From Verrucomicrobiota bacterium (GTDB lineage Bacteria; Verrucomicrobiota; Verrucomicrobiia; Opitutales; Opitutaceae): DNA of 7,629 nucleotides. The notes below the pieces were generated by a model. It ran no database searches, was not told the DNA's origin, and was given only the letters and a program-made list of their open reading frames with translations. Position 1 is the stretch's first letter. Each line of letters opens with the position of its first letter. This document shows positions 1 to 6,952 of the stretch, piece by piece. A program made the position numbers and the translations under genes. The DNA lies in the NCBI GenBank assembly GCA_023430825.1, contig JAEYYL010000434.1, forward strand, positions 1-7,629, read 5' to 3'.

Positions 1-1
1 C

Positions 2-1828
2 CCGCGGGGGGGCGGGCGGGCGGGGCCGCGTTCCAGGGCCGCGCACGCCGCCGATACCGCGCGCATCTTTGCCGCGAGCCCGCTCAACGGCGACGGTGTC
101 ATCACGCCCGATGCGACCGACGATGCCCCCACGCAAGCGCTCATCAAAGACATCATCGCCTGCTGCGGCAGCGTCACCGATCGCACCGGCGTCGCGGGTG
201 TCTCCAGCGGCATCGTCGATGCATTTTTCGCCGAGGTGACCGCGTATCTCGCGTGGGTCGAGCAAAGCGCGCGCAACGAAATCGCCGTCCTCGGCGAGGC
301 CACCGACGCCGCGCTCAAGGCGATCCAGGCGGTGCGCGCGAAGGTCGACGATTACTTCGTCCGCTGCGCGCTCGCGGCCTTCGATGCGCGCTCCGTCGCT
401 GCGCTCAACCGTGCCGAGGCGGATTACCTCGCGATCGCCGCCAACGAGCTCACCGCCAACGCCGATGCGATCGCGGCCTTTCCCCTCGCGCGCATCGAGC
501 CGGACCGCCCGCTGCCGCTCCTCGCCGAAACGAATCCCGCCTGGGCGCCGGCGCTTCGCGCGCTGCACGCGGCCGCCGCCGCGCCGATTTTCGGCGCCGC
601 CAAAACGTCGCTCACCGCCGTCGAGTGGAAGGAACTCACCGCGCGCTTCGCCGCCTACGAGACCTGGCTCGGCAGCAAGGCCGGCAGCGCCGTCGAAAAG
701 CTCGGCCTCGCGCGTTTGAAGGCGATCGCCGGCGGCCCGGAGCGCGCCGCGCTCGCCGCCCTCGTCGCGCAGGACAAGGCGCTCGAAGCCGAGTTCAACG
801 GCATCAGCGATGTCGAACGCCTCGTCCGCTACCGCCGCGATCTCGCCACGCTGCTGCGCAATTTCGTCAACTTCGCCGATTTCTACTCGCGCGAACGGCC
901 CGCGACGTTCCAGGCCGGCACGCTCTACCTCGACGCGCGCTCCACCGAGTTGTGCATCCGGGTCGACGGCCCCAGCCCGCTCGCTGCGATGAGCCGGGTG
1001 TGTCTCGCCTACTGCGCGTGCACGCGCGCCGGTGCGACGATGACCATCGCCGCCGGCTTCACGCAGGGCGACAGCGACTATCTTTTCGTCGGGCGCCGCG
1101 GCGTGTTCTACGATCGCGCCGGCCGCGATTGGGATGCCGTCATCACGCAGCTCGTCGACAATCCCATCAGCATTCGCCAGGCGTTTTTCTCGCCCTATAA
1201 AAAATTCGTTCGCTTCGTCGAGGAACAGGTCGCCAAGCGCGCCGCCGCCGCCGATGCCGACGCGAGCACCAAGATGGCTGCGGCCGCGGAGAACACGGCC
1301 AATCTCGACAAGGCCAAGCCCGTCGCGCCGCCGAAGAAGATCGACGTCGGCACGGTCGCGGCCCTCGGCGTCGCGGTCGGCGGCATTACGGCGGCGTTCG
1401 GCGCTTTCCTGCACGCGTTTTTCGGCCTCGGGATTTGGATTCCGCTGGGCGTCCTCGGCATCGTCCTCGCGATCTCGGGTCCGTCGATGCTGGTCGCCGC
1501 GCTGAAGCTGCGGCAGCGCACGCTCGGTCCGATTCTCGAAAGCAGCGGTTGGGCGGTGAACGGCCGCGTGAAAATCAACATCCCGCTCGGCACCGCGCTC
1601 ACGCGCATCGCCGCGCTGCCGCCCGGCGCGCGCCGCTCGCTGGAAGACCCCTACGAGGATCGCGAGGGCCAGCGCCGCCGGCGTCGCCTGGTCGTTCTCA
1701 TCGTGCTGCTGCTGCTCGCGATCGCCGCCACCGCGATCCGCTGGCAGCGGGTGAAGACGGGCCATTACTTCTGGCAGCCGGCGCCCGAAGCGCCAGTCGT
1801 CGCGCCCGACCTTCCTCCCGCGGGATAA
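2..1828 (+). CDS. Membrane protein of unknown function with EF-hand-like loop, 5' partial
   Basis: The frame is open from base 2 to the TAA at 1826-1828 (608 residues visible), so the start lies left of the window. A GTG at 236 could give a 530-residue product, but the upstream codons read like real protein, so I treat GTG236 as internal. Counting from base 2, residues 29-35 read NGDGVIT, like the core of an EF-hand calcium loop, but the flanking acidic positions are missing, so binding is doubtful. A long Ala-rich, probably helical, soluble region runs to about residue 445 and ends in a Lys/Ala-rich linker. Three hydrophobic segments follow near 450-471, 477-503 and 563-581. Between the second and third lies the block SSGWAVNGRVKINIPLG (about 514-530), which looks conserved, and an Arg-rich stretch precedes the last segment. 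The tail after it is short and Pro-rich. I recall similar EF-hand-plus-membrane proteins in Verrucomicrobiota and Myxococcota, but know no function. Coding status is secure; role unknown. Confidence 0.8.
   Translation, partial: PRGGGRAGPRSRAAHAADTARIFAASPLNGDGVITPDATDDAPTQALIKDIIACCGSVTDRTGVAGVSSGIVDAFFAEVTAYLAWVEQSARNEIAVLGEATDAALKAIQAVRAKVDDYFVRCALAAFDARSVAALNRAEADYLAIAANELTANADAIAAFPLARIEPDRPLPLLAETNPAWAPALRALHAAAAAPIFGAAKTSLTAVEWKELTARFAAYETWLGSKAGSAVEKLGLARLKAIAGGPERAALAALVAQDKALEAEFNGISDVERLVRYRRDLATLLRNFVNFADFYSRERPATFQAGTLYLDARSTELCIRVDGPSPLAAMSRVCLAYCACTRAGATMTIAAGFTQGDSDYLFVGRRGVFYDRAGRDWDAVITQLVDNPISIRQAFFSPYKKFVRFVEEQVAKRAAAADADASTKMAAAAENTANLDKAKPVAPPKKIDVGTVAALGVAVGGITAAFGAFLHAFFGLGIWIPLGVLGIVLAISGPSMLVAALKLRQRTLGPILESSGWAVNGRVKINIPLGTALTRIAALPPGARRSLEDPYEDREGQRRRRRLVVLIVLLLLAIAATAIRWQRVKTGHYFWQPAPEAPVVAPDLPPAG
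6..25 (+). other. G-quadruplex-like G-run array at the window edge
   Basis: Four G-runs (6-12, 14-16, 18-20, 22-25) are separated by single C bases, a textbook pattern for a compact parallel G-quadruplex. All of bases 1-30 are G or C. It lies at the very edge of the window inside an open reading frame that would read Pro/Gly/Arg-rich there. Poly-G-like read ends at a contig boundary are an equally good explanation, so the first 30 or so bases and the residues they encode should be treated with caution. Confidence 0.4.
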
Positions 1829-1834
1829 CCCGCG
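1819..1834 (+). other. Short perfect hairpin over the stop codon of the membrane-protein gene
   Basis: CGCGGG at 1819-1824 and CCCGCG at 1829-1834 are exact reverse complements around the four-base loop ATAA, which contains the TAA stop. The six-base all-G/C stem could be stable, but no T-run follows, so it is not a standard intrinsic terminator. It may slow ribosomes or protect the transcript end, or be chance in a GC-rich context. Confidence 0.3.
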
Positions 1835-1863
1835 TCCTCCGCCCGCGCAGCAACGTCGACGCC

Positions 1864-1898
1864 GACCGTGCTTACCCGCCACCGCTCGCGGTCAGTTT
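1864..1898 (+). terminator. Weak candidate terminator after the membrane-protein gene
   Basis: Bases 1864-1870 (GACCGTG) can pair with 1887-1893 (CGCGGTC), giving seven pairs including one G-T wobble, with a 16-base loop. It is followed by AG and only three T bases (1896-1898). Its position in the spacer between two same-strand genes fits a terminator, but the long loop and short T-run make it weak. Confidence 0.2.
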
Positions 1899-1958
1899 AA
1901 CTGTGCTACGCTTGGCATGCCCTATCGAAGACAGGAACTTTTCCGGTCGGCAGATGTT

Positions 1959-1962
1959 GAGG
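1959..1962 (+). promoter_or_regulatory. Shine-Dalgarno-like GAGG favouring the ATG at 1970
   Basis: GAGG ends seven bases before ATG1970, a normal spacing. The alternative in-frame ATG at 2027 has no purine-rich site in front of it. The site therefore favours the upstream start, although the downstream start would give a more ordinary signal peptide. Confidence 0.4.
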
Positions 1963-1969
1963 TTGGGTT

Positions 1970-2665
1970 ATGAACATCGAGGGCGCTTTTTTGGTGTTTA
2001 CGCGCAGCTATACGCGTTGCGTCCTCATGGATTGCCCGCGCGGCCGGAAAATCGTGCGCATCCTGATCTCCATCGCGCTGGGACTGCTTTTCGCGAGTCC
2101 TGAGGGATTCGCGACAACCGTGCGCCCGCCGACGTTTGAGGAGCTTGTGGCCCGCGCGGACTATGTGGTTCGAGCCGAAACGATCGAGGTGCGATCGGAG
2201 TGGCGCGGCGACGGCGCAACCCGCCGGATCGTCACGATCGTAAAGCTGCGTGTGGACCGCGTCATCGTCGGAAGCGCGCCCGAAACCGTCGAGCTAGAGT
2301 TTCTTGGCGGCCGGGTGGGGGGACGCACCTTAACGGTCACGGATCAGCCCCAGTTTCAACGGGCCGATATCGATGTGCTGTTCGTCGAGAACAATGGCCG
2401 TCAGGTCTCTCCGCTGGTCAACATGATGTATGGTCGTTACCCCGTCGTGCGTGACCCGCGCGACCCCGCCGTCGAACTCGTGGCGCGCGAAGACGGTTCG
2501 CCCTTGCGGTCAACGGCCGACGTTTCACAGCCACTGCATTCCGCCGCCAATGGTTCCGCTTCGTCTCTCGCGAACCGCTCCGGCGAGCTTTTGTCCCTCG
2601 AGGCCTTCGAGTCCGAAATTCGGAATACCGCCACACGCGTGCGCCGGGATCAACGCCGCCCATGA
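1970..2665 (+). CDS. Secreted protein of unknown function, coupled to the metalloprotease gene
   Basis: Predicted exported protein of 231 residues. From ATG1970 the N-terminus carries about 19 extra residues before a second Met (M20, ATG2027). From M20 the layout is a classic signal peptide: basic RGRK, hydrophobic ILISIALGLLFA, and a likely cut after GFA at residue 48. I keep 1970 because it has a GAGG site; 2027 remains plausible. No lipobox Cys is seen. The mature part has recognisable conserved-looking blocks: FEELVARADYVVRAE (56-69), a beta-rich stretch leading to FLGGRVGG (111-118), then VLFVENNGRQ and VNMMYGRYPVV (150-160). The last 60 or so residues look disordered and end in an Arg-rich tail. 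I recall similar proteins in Verrucomicrobiota beside matrixin-like genes, but no function is known to me. The TGA at 2663-2665 overlaps the protease start as ATGA, implying coupled translation and related roles. Confidence 0.85.
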   Translation: MNIEGAFLVFTRSYTRCVLMDCPRGRKIVRILISIALGLLFASPEGFATTVRPPTFEELVARADYVVRAETIEVRSEWRGDGATRRIVTIVKLRVDRVIVGSAPETVELEFLGGRVGGRTLTVTDQPQFQRADIDVLFVENNGRQVSPLVNMMYGRYPVVRDPRDPAVELVAREDGSPLRSTADVSQPLHSAANGSASSLANRSGELLSLEAFESEIRNTATRVRRDQRRP

Positions 2666-5600
2666 CCGCACGAACGTTTCGTCGGTGGCTGCTGGGCGCG
2701 TTCGTCGTTTCCGCCTCGCTCGTCGGTTTCGGATTCGTAGTGCAGCCGATCTCGTTGTGGTCCGACGGCTCCGTGCAACTGCAACTCAGGCTCGGGGTGA
2801 CGCCGGGCTATGGCGACGGCTCCCATCCCAACTCCACGGCCATCGAGGCGGCGAGAGTTTGGAATCCGTTCATGCGCCGTGTCCAACTGGCCTGGACTTC
2901 GCAGCCCACCGGCGAGGCGAATCTTGATAACGCCCGGAACGAGGTCGCTTTCAGCTCTTCTATCTTCGGTTACTCCTTCGGTCGCGATGTCCTTGCTGTG
3001 GCGTTGATCAGCAGCGACGAATCGCGACGCACCGAGGCGGACGTCTTGGTCAACCGGGAGGTCAGTTGGAATTCCTATCGCGGCGCACTTCGGCGCGACA
3101 CCGTCGATCTGCGGCGGGTGCTCGTGCACGAATTTGGACACGTCCTTGGACTGGGGCATCCGGATCAAGCGGGTGAAGCGATTGAGTCGATCATGAACGC
3201 CTACGTCGGCGACACCGAACTCCCCACGACCGACGACATGGACGGCGTCGGAACCTTATATGGTCGCGGTGCGAGCAACCCTGCCCTCCCGCTGAGCGTC
3301 CATCCTGCGCTACCATCGGACCAGACCGCCGCCGAAGGCCAGTGGGCTCAGTTTCTCGTCGAGGTGACAGCCGGTTCACGCCCGTGGTTCTTCCAATGGA
3401 AAAAAGACGGCATCGATATCCCGGGCGCAATCCAACGGATTTACGAGCTGACGGACCTGAAGTTGTCCGATGCCGGACGCTACAGCGTGGTGGTGCGAAA
3501 CGAGGCCGGCTCGATTACCAGTCGGGAAGCGACGCTGGCCGTTTCCCCGGCAGAACGTCCGACCTTTGGCGGCACCGACACCTTGGTCGAAATCTATCTC
3601 GGTGGGGAGAGAAGTTTTTATGTGAGTGCAGGAGGCACCTCGCCGATTTCCTACCAATGGCGGAAAGACGGGGTCGATATCCCCGGGGCGACTTCGCAGT
3701 GGTATGGTTTTCCGAGTGCCACGGCGCAGGACGCCGGCGTCTATACTGCGGTGGCGAAGAATGCCGCCGGCTCCGCGACGAGCGCCGCCTTCACGGTGAT
3801 GGTGCTGCCCATCCCAGCGCCGCCGCAGGAGCGCGTTTTCGTTTCCTACGGTTTCTGGAATGGCAGAGCAGATTCGATCGGTTGCTCTTTGTCGCCCGGC
3901 CTCGGGCCCTATTCATATCAATGGTATCGTAACGGGGTCCTGATTCCCGGCGCTGACCGTGCGGAACTGGATGTCTTTCCGGCTTCGGGCCCAGCGGAAT
4001 ATCATGTCACGGTTGGCAACCGCGGCGGCACCACCGCCAGTCTGGCCATGAGCTATGTGCCCGCACGCGAGACCACTATGCCAGTCGCCGACTGGCTGGC
4101 GATCGAGCAACACGAGAATATCGCTTATCTGCTCTTTGCCCAACCGGCGCGGATCGAGCGGCTTGATATCGCAACCGGGACCTGGCTGACGCCGATTGCA
4201 TTGGCGCGAGAGCCAAGGACGCTCGCCGTCGATGCCAGCGGCCTGTATGTCGCCTTCGGAAGTTCGGTTTCGCGCTTCAGCCTCGGCGGGCAGAATGAAG
4301 CGGTTCTCTTCTCGACCGATACCGTCGTCGAAAACCTCCTGCTCGACGCTGCGTTTATCTTTGCGCTGGCGCCGCGCGAGTCCCCCTTCGGCGTTGAGTC
4401 TCGTTTCCTATCTTTTCGCCGCTCGGACGGCAACGTGGTCGACGCCGGCGCACATTGGCTCGCCAAGCCTTCCGCCGGCACGGTGTCGCTGGCCTGGGGC
4501 GAACGAGCGGTTTTCGGCTGGAACTTGAACTCGAGTGCGACCACGCCGGTGCGTCTCGACTTTGGCGAGGATGGTCGGTTCGCGGGCTACGTTAATACGG
4601 CCAACGAAGAAAATCTTCCGCGCTCAACGCGCACGTTCGTCACCACTGACGGAGCCCATGTCGTGAGTGACAACGGCGCGGTTTTCCGTGCGAACGATCT
4701 CCATCACGTCGCCTCGCTGGGCCGACGGTTCGACGACCTGACGATGTTGGCTGACGGATCCTGCATTACCGTCGGGTTTGGTGAACTCCGAGCCTACGAC
4801 GCGAGTTTCAAGCTCACCGGACGAATGGTCGTCCCCGAGGACTGCGCACGGGTCGTGGTGGCGAATGGTTTCGCCGTCGCCATCGCCCGGACGGCGATGG
4901 CCGGAGAACGCGTTGCTGTGACGCGGGTGAAATTGAGCGACTTCCGGCCCCCGCCCGTCGCGCCGGTGCTCGACCCGGTGCTCGCCGCTTCGGACCCTTC
5001 CGCCGCGCTGCTGGACTCGCGGGGTGTCGTTCATCTTCTGGATCCTGCGCTGCGCAACGTCTTTCGTTGGTCTCCAAGCAGCGGTTATCTCGATTCGTGG
5101 GGCCTCACCGGCGTAGCGAACCATCTGGCCTATTCGCCGGCCCTCAATCGATTTTTCGTCGCTTATGCAGATGGCCGCCTCACTCAGCTCACGACGGACG
5201 GTCGAGAAACCCCCGTGATGACCTCCTCGGCGGTGATCAACGAACTTGTGGGGGCGGGAGAACGCGTGCTGGTGCGGGACGATTACAGCATCAAGATCTT
5301 TGATCTCGCCGGCCATGCGGTCGGTGACCGCCGCTACGCCTACTCGGGGTGGCATCACGTCTTCGACCCGCTCTCGCAGCGTCTTTTTTACCTTAGCGAT
5401 ACTCCCGGCGAACCTTCTCCCAGTTCACGTGCGCTCCAAGCCGACGGCACCCTGGGACCCACAGCGATCGGGCTGCGTTCCTCCGACTCCTTGATCCGCC
5501 CGCCGCTTCGCGTGAGCCCCGATGGCAGAAGCGTCGGCGTCGCCGGAGGACGGTTGTTCGCTGCCGATACGCTCATCCAGCGGCATTCGCTTCCTTATCC

Positions 5601-6939
5601 CGTCGGCGACCTCGCGTGGCTCGGCGCGCGTCTCTTCACCGCTCGAGATTCGCTCGACGGCCTCGTCGTGGAACGCTGGACGGCCGCGGCGCAAGCACGC
5701 GACGCGGTCCGGGTTTTTGAAGGCAAGCTCGTCCGCCTCTTCACGCTGCCGGACGGCCGTCTGCTGCTCATCAGCCTTGCCGGCAATCGCCCGCGTTTCA
5801 CGATCCTCGACGCCGAATTGCACAGCACCGCGCCCGTGCTGCCGGTTTTCACCACGCAACCGGCCGGCACCGCGGCAGCTCCGGGGAAATCGCTCACGCT
5901 TTCCGCGGCCGCGGACCAGGGGCAGCTTCGCTGGAGCAGGGATGGCGTTTCGTTGCTGGGGCAAGCTGCCGCCGCCTGGGCGATCGAAAGTCTCCAGCCA
6001 GCCCATACAGGCTTGTATGCCGCGAGCGTCTCCAGTGGCGCGGGCTCGGCAACCAGCCATCCGGCGATCGTGGGCTTGGTTTCCGCCGACAAGGTGACCG
6101 GCGCCGGTTGGGAGATCGGTCCCGATATTCTCCACCCCAACGGCAATGCCTACGATCAGGTGCTCATGCAGCACGCAGCCGTTGCCGTCACGGCGGATGC
6201 CACGCAGGTGACCAGAACCTCGTTTGTCGATGACAACGGCGACATCGTGCAAGTGGAGTTCTCAGGCGCCGGCACGCTCTCCCTCGTTCTCGCCCATCCG
6301 TCCGGTCCAGCCACCGCCGTCAATTACAACCAACCGGAAGTTAGCTATATGAAAGGTCATGTCGGACTCGTGATCGCCAACGCGGACGAGACCACAAACG
6401 TCTCCGTGTTCACCGTCGGCCGCGCCACCGCTTTCGATCCGACCGGAGCCTTCAATTTCCTCCGACCGATCGGCCCGTCCAATGAGCCTTTCAACAACGG
6501 CAGTCCGCTGTTTCAGGGCCGCGATCAAATCAGCTATGACGGCATAGCGGATCTCTCCTATGTCGCCATCCTGAGTCGGAACGGACGCTTCGGTGGCGTG
6601 CGCGCGGCCAATGCTAGATTTTCCAGCGTGATCGGCTCCACCGGCATCTATGCGCCGGGCGTTCGTTTCGAGGGGCCGGTCTGGCTCGGCAATGTGCAAG
6701 CGCATGTCGCAGCTCGCCCCGTTGTCGTCCTGGGTGAAGCGGATGACGTGCGGATCGCTGGCGGCGATCTCTTTCAGCCGAACGGCATGCCGGTCCAGGT
6801 GAGCGGCTTCACACGAATGGCGTTCGCCGCCGGCGTTACCTCACACGGCACGGCACTGCCGGCGCGGCGTAACCGGGCGCGCCTCGAACAAGACGGCGTC
6901 GATGTCACCGCGCAGATCGTCGCGGATACCGCACCGTAG
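2662..6939 (+). CDS. Secreted matrixin-type zinc metalloprotease with Ig-like, propeller-like and Opitutaceae-type C-terminal domains
   Basis: Predicted 1425-residue exported protease. The start ATG2662 overlaps the upstream stop (ATGA) and has no clear ribosome site, so it probably depends on coupling. Residues 1-27 are a signal peptide or anchor (RR, then a hydrophobic run) without a clear AxA cut site. About 33-201 is a matrixin (M10-like) catalytic domain: HEFGHVLGLGH gives zinc ligands H156, H160 and H166 and general base E157; M178 in SIMNAY is the Met-turn; a DD-x-D-G-x-x-x-LYG ending closes the domain. Ig-like domains follow at about 214-296, 298-383 and 384-467 (the third is degenerate), then a WD/YVTN-like beta-propeller region at about 473-1060, a fourth Ig-like domain at about 1061-1140, and a C-terminal module at about 1144-1422. 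I find only three Cys, the first at 408, so there is no cysteine-switch propeptide and no standard Ig disulfide. The protease call is strong; the substrate is unknown, perhaps extracellular protein. Propeller and Ig domains probably serve binding (inference). Confidence 0.92.
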   Translation: MTARTFRRWLLGAFVVSASLVGFGFVVQPISLWSDGSVQLQLRLGVTPGYGDGSHPNSTAIEAARVWNPFMRRVQLAWTSQPTGEANLDNARNEVAFSSSIFGYSFGRDVLAVALISSDESRRTEADVLVNREVSWNSYRGALRRDTVDLRRVLVHEFGHVLGLGHPDQAGEAIESIMNAYVGDTELPTTDDMDGVGTLYGRGASNPALPLSVHPALPSDQTAAEGQWAQFLVEVTAGSRPWFFQWKKDGIDIPGAIQRIYELTDLKLSDAGRYSVVVRNEAGSITSREATLAVSPAERPTFGGTDTLVEIYLGGERSFYVSAGGTSPISYQWRKDGVDIPGATSQWYGFPSATAQDAGVYTAVAKNAAGSATSAAFTVMVLPIPAPPQERVFVSYGFWNGRADSIGCSLSPGLGPYSYQWYRNGVLIPGADRAELDVFPASGPAEYHVTVGNRGGTTASLAMSYVPARETTMPVADWLAIEQHENIAYLLFAQPARIERLDIATGTWLTPIALAREPRTLAVDASGLYVAFGSSVSRFSLGGQNEAVLFSTDTVVENLLLDAAFIFALAPRESPFGVESRFLSFRRSDGNVVDAGAHWLAKPSAGTVSLAWGERAVFGWNLNSSATTPVRLDFGEDGRFAGYVNTANEENLPRSTRTFVTTDGAHVVSDNGAVFRANDLHHVASLGRRFDDLTMLADGSCITVGFGELRAYDASFKLTGRMVVPEDCARVVVANGFAVAIARTAMAGERVAVTRVKLSDFRPPPVAPVLDPVLAASDPSAALLDSRGVVHLLDPALRNVFRWSPSSGYLDSWGLTGVANHLAYSPALNRFFVAYADGRLTQLTTDGRETPVMTSSAVINELVGAGERVLVRDDYSIKIFDLAGHAVGDRRYAYSGWHHVFDPLSQRLFYLSDTPGEPSPSSRALQADGTLGPTAIGLRSSDSLIRPPLRVSPDGRSVGVAGGRLFAADTLIQRHSLPYPVGDLAWLGARLFTARDSLDGLVVERWTAAAQARDAVRVFEGKLVRLFTLPDGRLLLISLAGNRPRFTILDAELHSTAPVLPVFTTQPAGTAAAPGKSLTLSAAADQGQLRWSRDGVSLLGQAAAAWAIESLQPAHTGLYAASVSSGAGSATSHPAIVGLVSADKVTGAGWEIGPDILHPNGNAYDQVLMQHAAVAVTADATQVTRTSFVDDNGDIVQVEFSGAGTLSLVLAHPSGPATAVNYNQPEVSYMKGHVGLVIANADETTNVSVFTVGRATAFDPTGAFNFLRPIGPSNEPFNNGSPLFQGRDQISYDGIADLSYVAILSRNGRFGGVRAANARFSSVIGSTGIYAPGVRFEGPVWLGNVQAHVAARPVVVLGEADDVRIAGGDLFQPNGMPVQVSGFTRMAFAAGVTSHGTALPARRNRARLEQDGVDVTAQIVADTAP
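3394..3954 (+). repeat. Three spaced copies of the Ig-like core motif in the protease gene
   Basis: A 36-base unit encoding QW-x-x-(D/N)G-x-x-IPGA occurs at 3394-3429, 3655-3690 and 3919-3954. The copies start 261 and 264 bases apart (87 and 88 codons), matching the Ig-domain length. Copies 1 and 2 agree at 28 of 36 bases by my count; copy 3 has diverged more. This marks domain-level tandem duplication inside the coding sequence, not a mobile or intergenic repeat. Confidence 0.75.
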
Positions 6940-6952
6940 TCAGTGGCCCCGA

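Larger units (their letters stand above)
1829..1969 (+). promoter_or_regulatory. Spacer expected to hold the promoter of the two-gene protease unit
   Basis: This 141-base spacer separates the membrane-protein gene from the secreted-protein/protease pair. It becomes visibly less GC-rich after about 1895. TG-C-TACGCT at 1904-1912 resembles an extended -10 element but has no good -35 partner, so I do not call a defined promoter. No other gene fits in the spacer. If genes 2 and 3 have their own promoter, it should lie here. Confidence 0.3.

Noticed and set aside
86..121. Functional EF-hand calcium site
   Set aside because: Only the NGDG-x-I core is present; the acidic residues expected at the first and last loop positions are Pro and Ala, so binding cannot be claimed.
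253..1200. Arg-rich 315-codon plus-strand open frame inside the first gene
   Set aside because: It is a frame-shifted shadow of a GC-rich gene: almost all Arg, Ala, Pro and Gly with no domain sense, while the overlapping frame has membrane segments and motifs.
1194..1205. A/T-rich TATAAAAAAT that resembles a -10 promoter box
   Set aside because: It lies within the first gene and encodes ordinary residues (Y-K-K-F) in frame; no -35 partner or downstream start makes sense there.
1435..2103. 222-codon plus-strand open frame bridging genes 1 and 2
   Set aside because: It overlaps both real genes in another frame, is Arg/Ala-rich and has no recognisable motif.
4624..5358. 244-codon minus-strand open frame inside the protease gene
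   Set aside because: It lies opposite the continuous propeller-like coding frame and has low-complexity, charged composition; it is a high-GC antisense shadow.
5425..6252. 275-codon minus-strand open frame inside the protease gene
   Set aside because: It is antisense to the Ig4 and C-terminal module, which are clearly coding; no domain or signal is seen in it.
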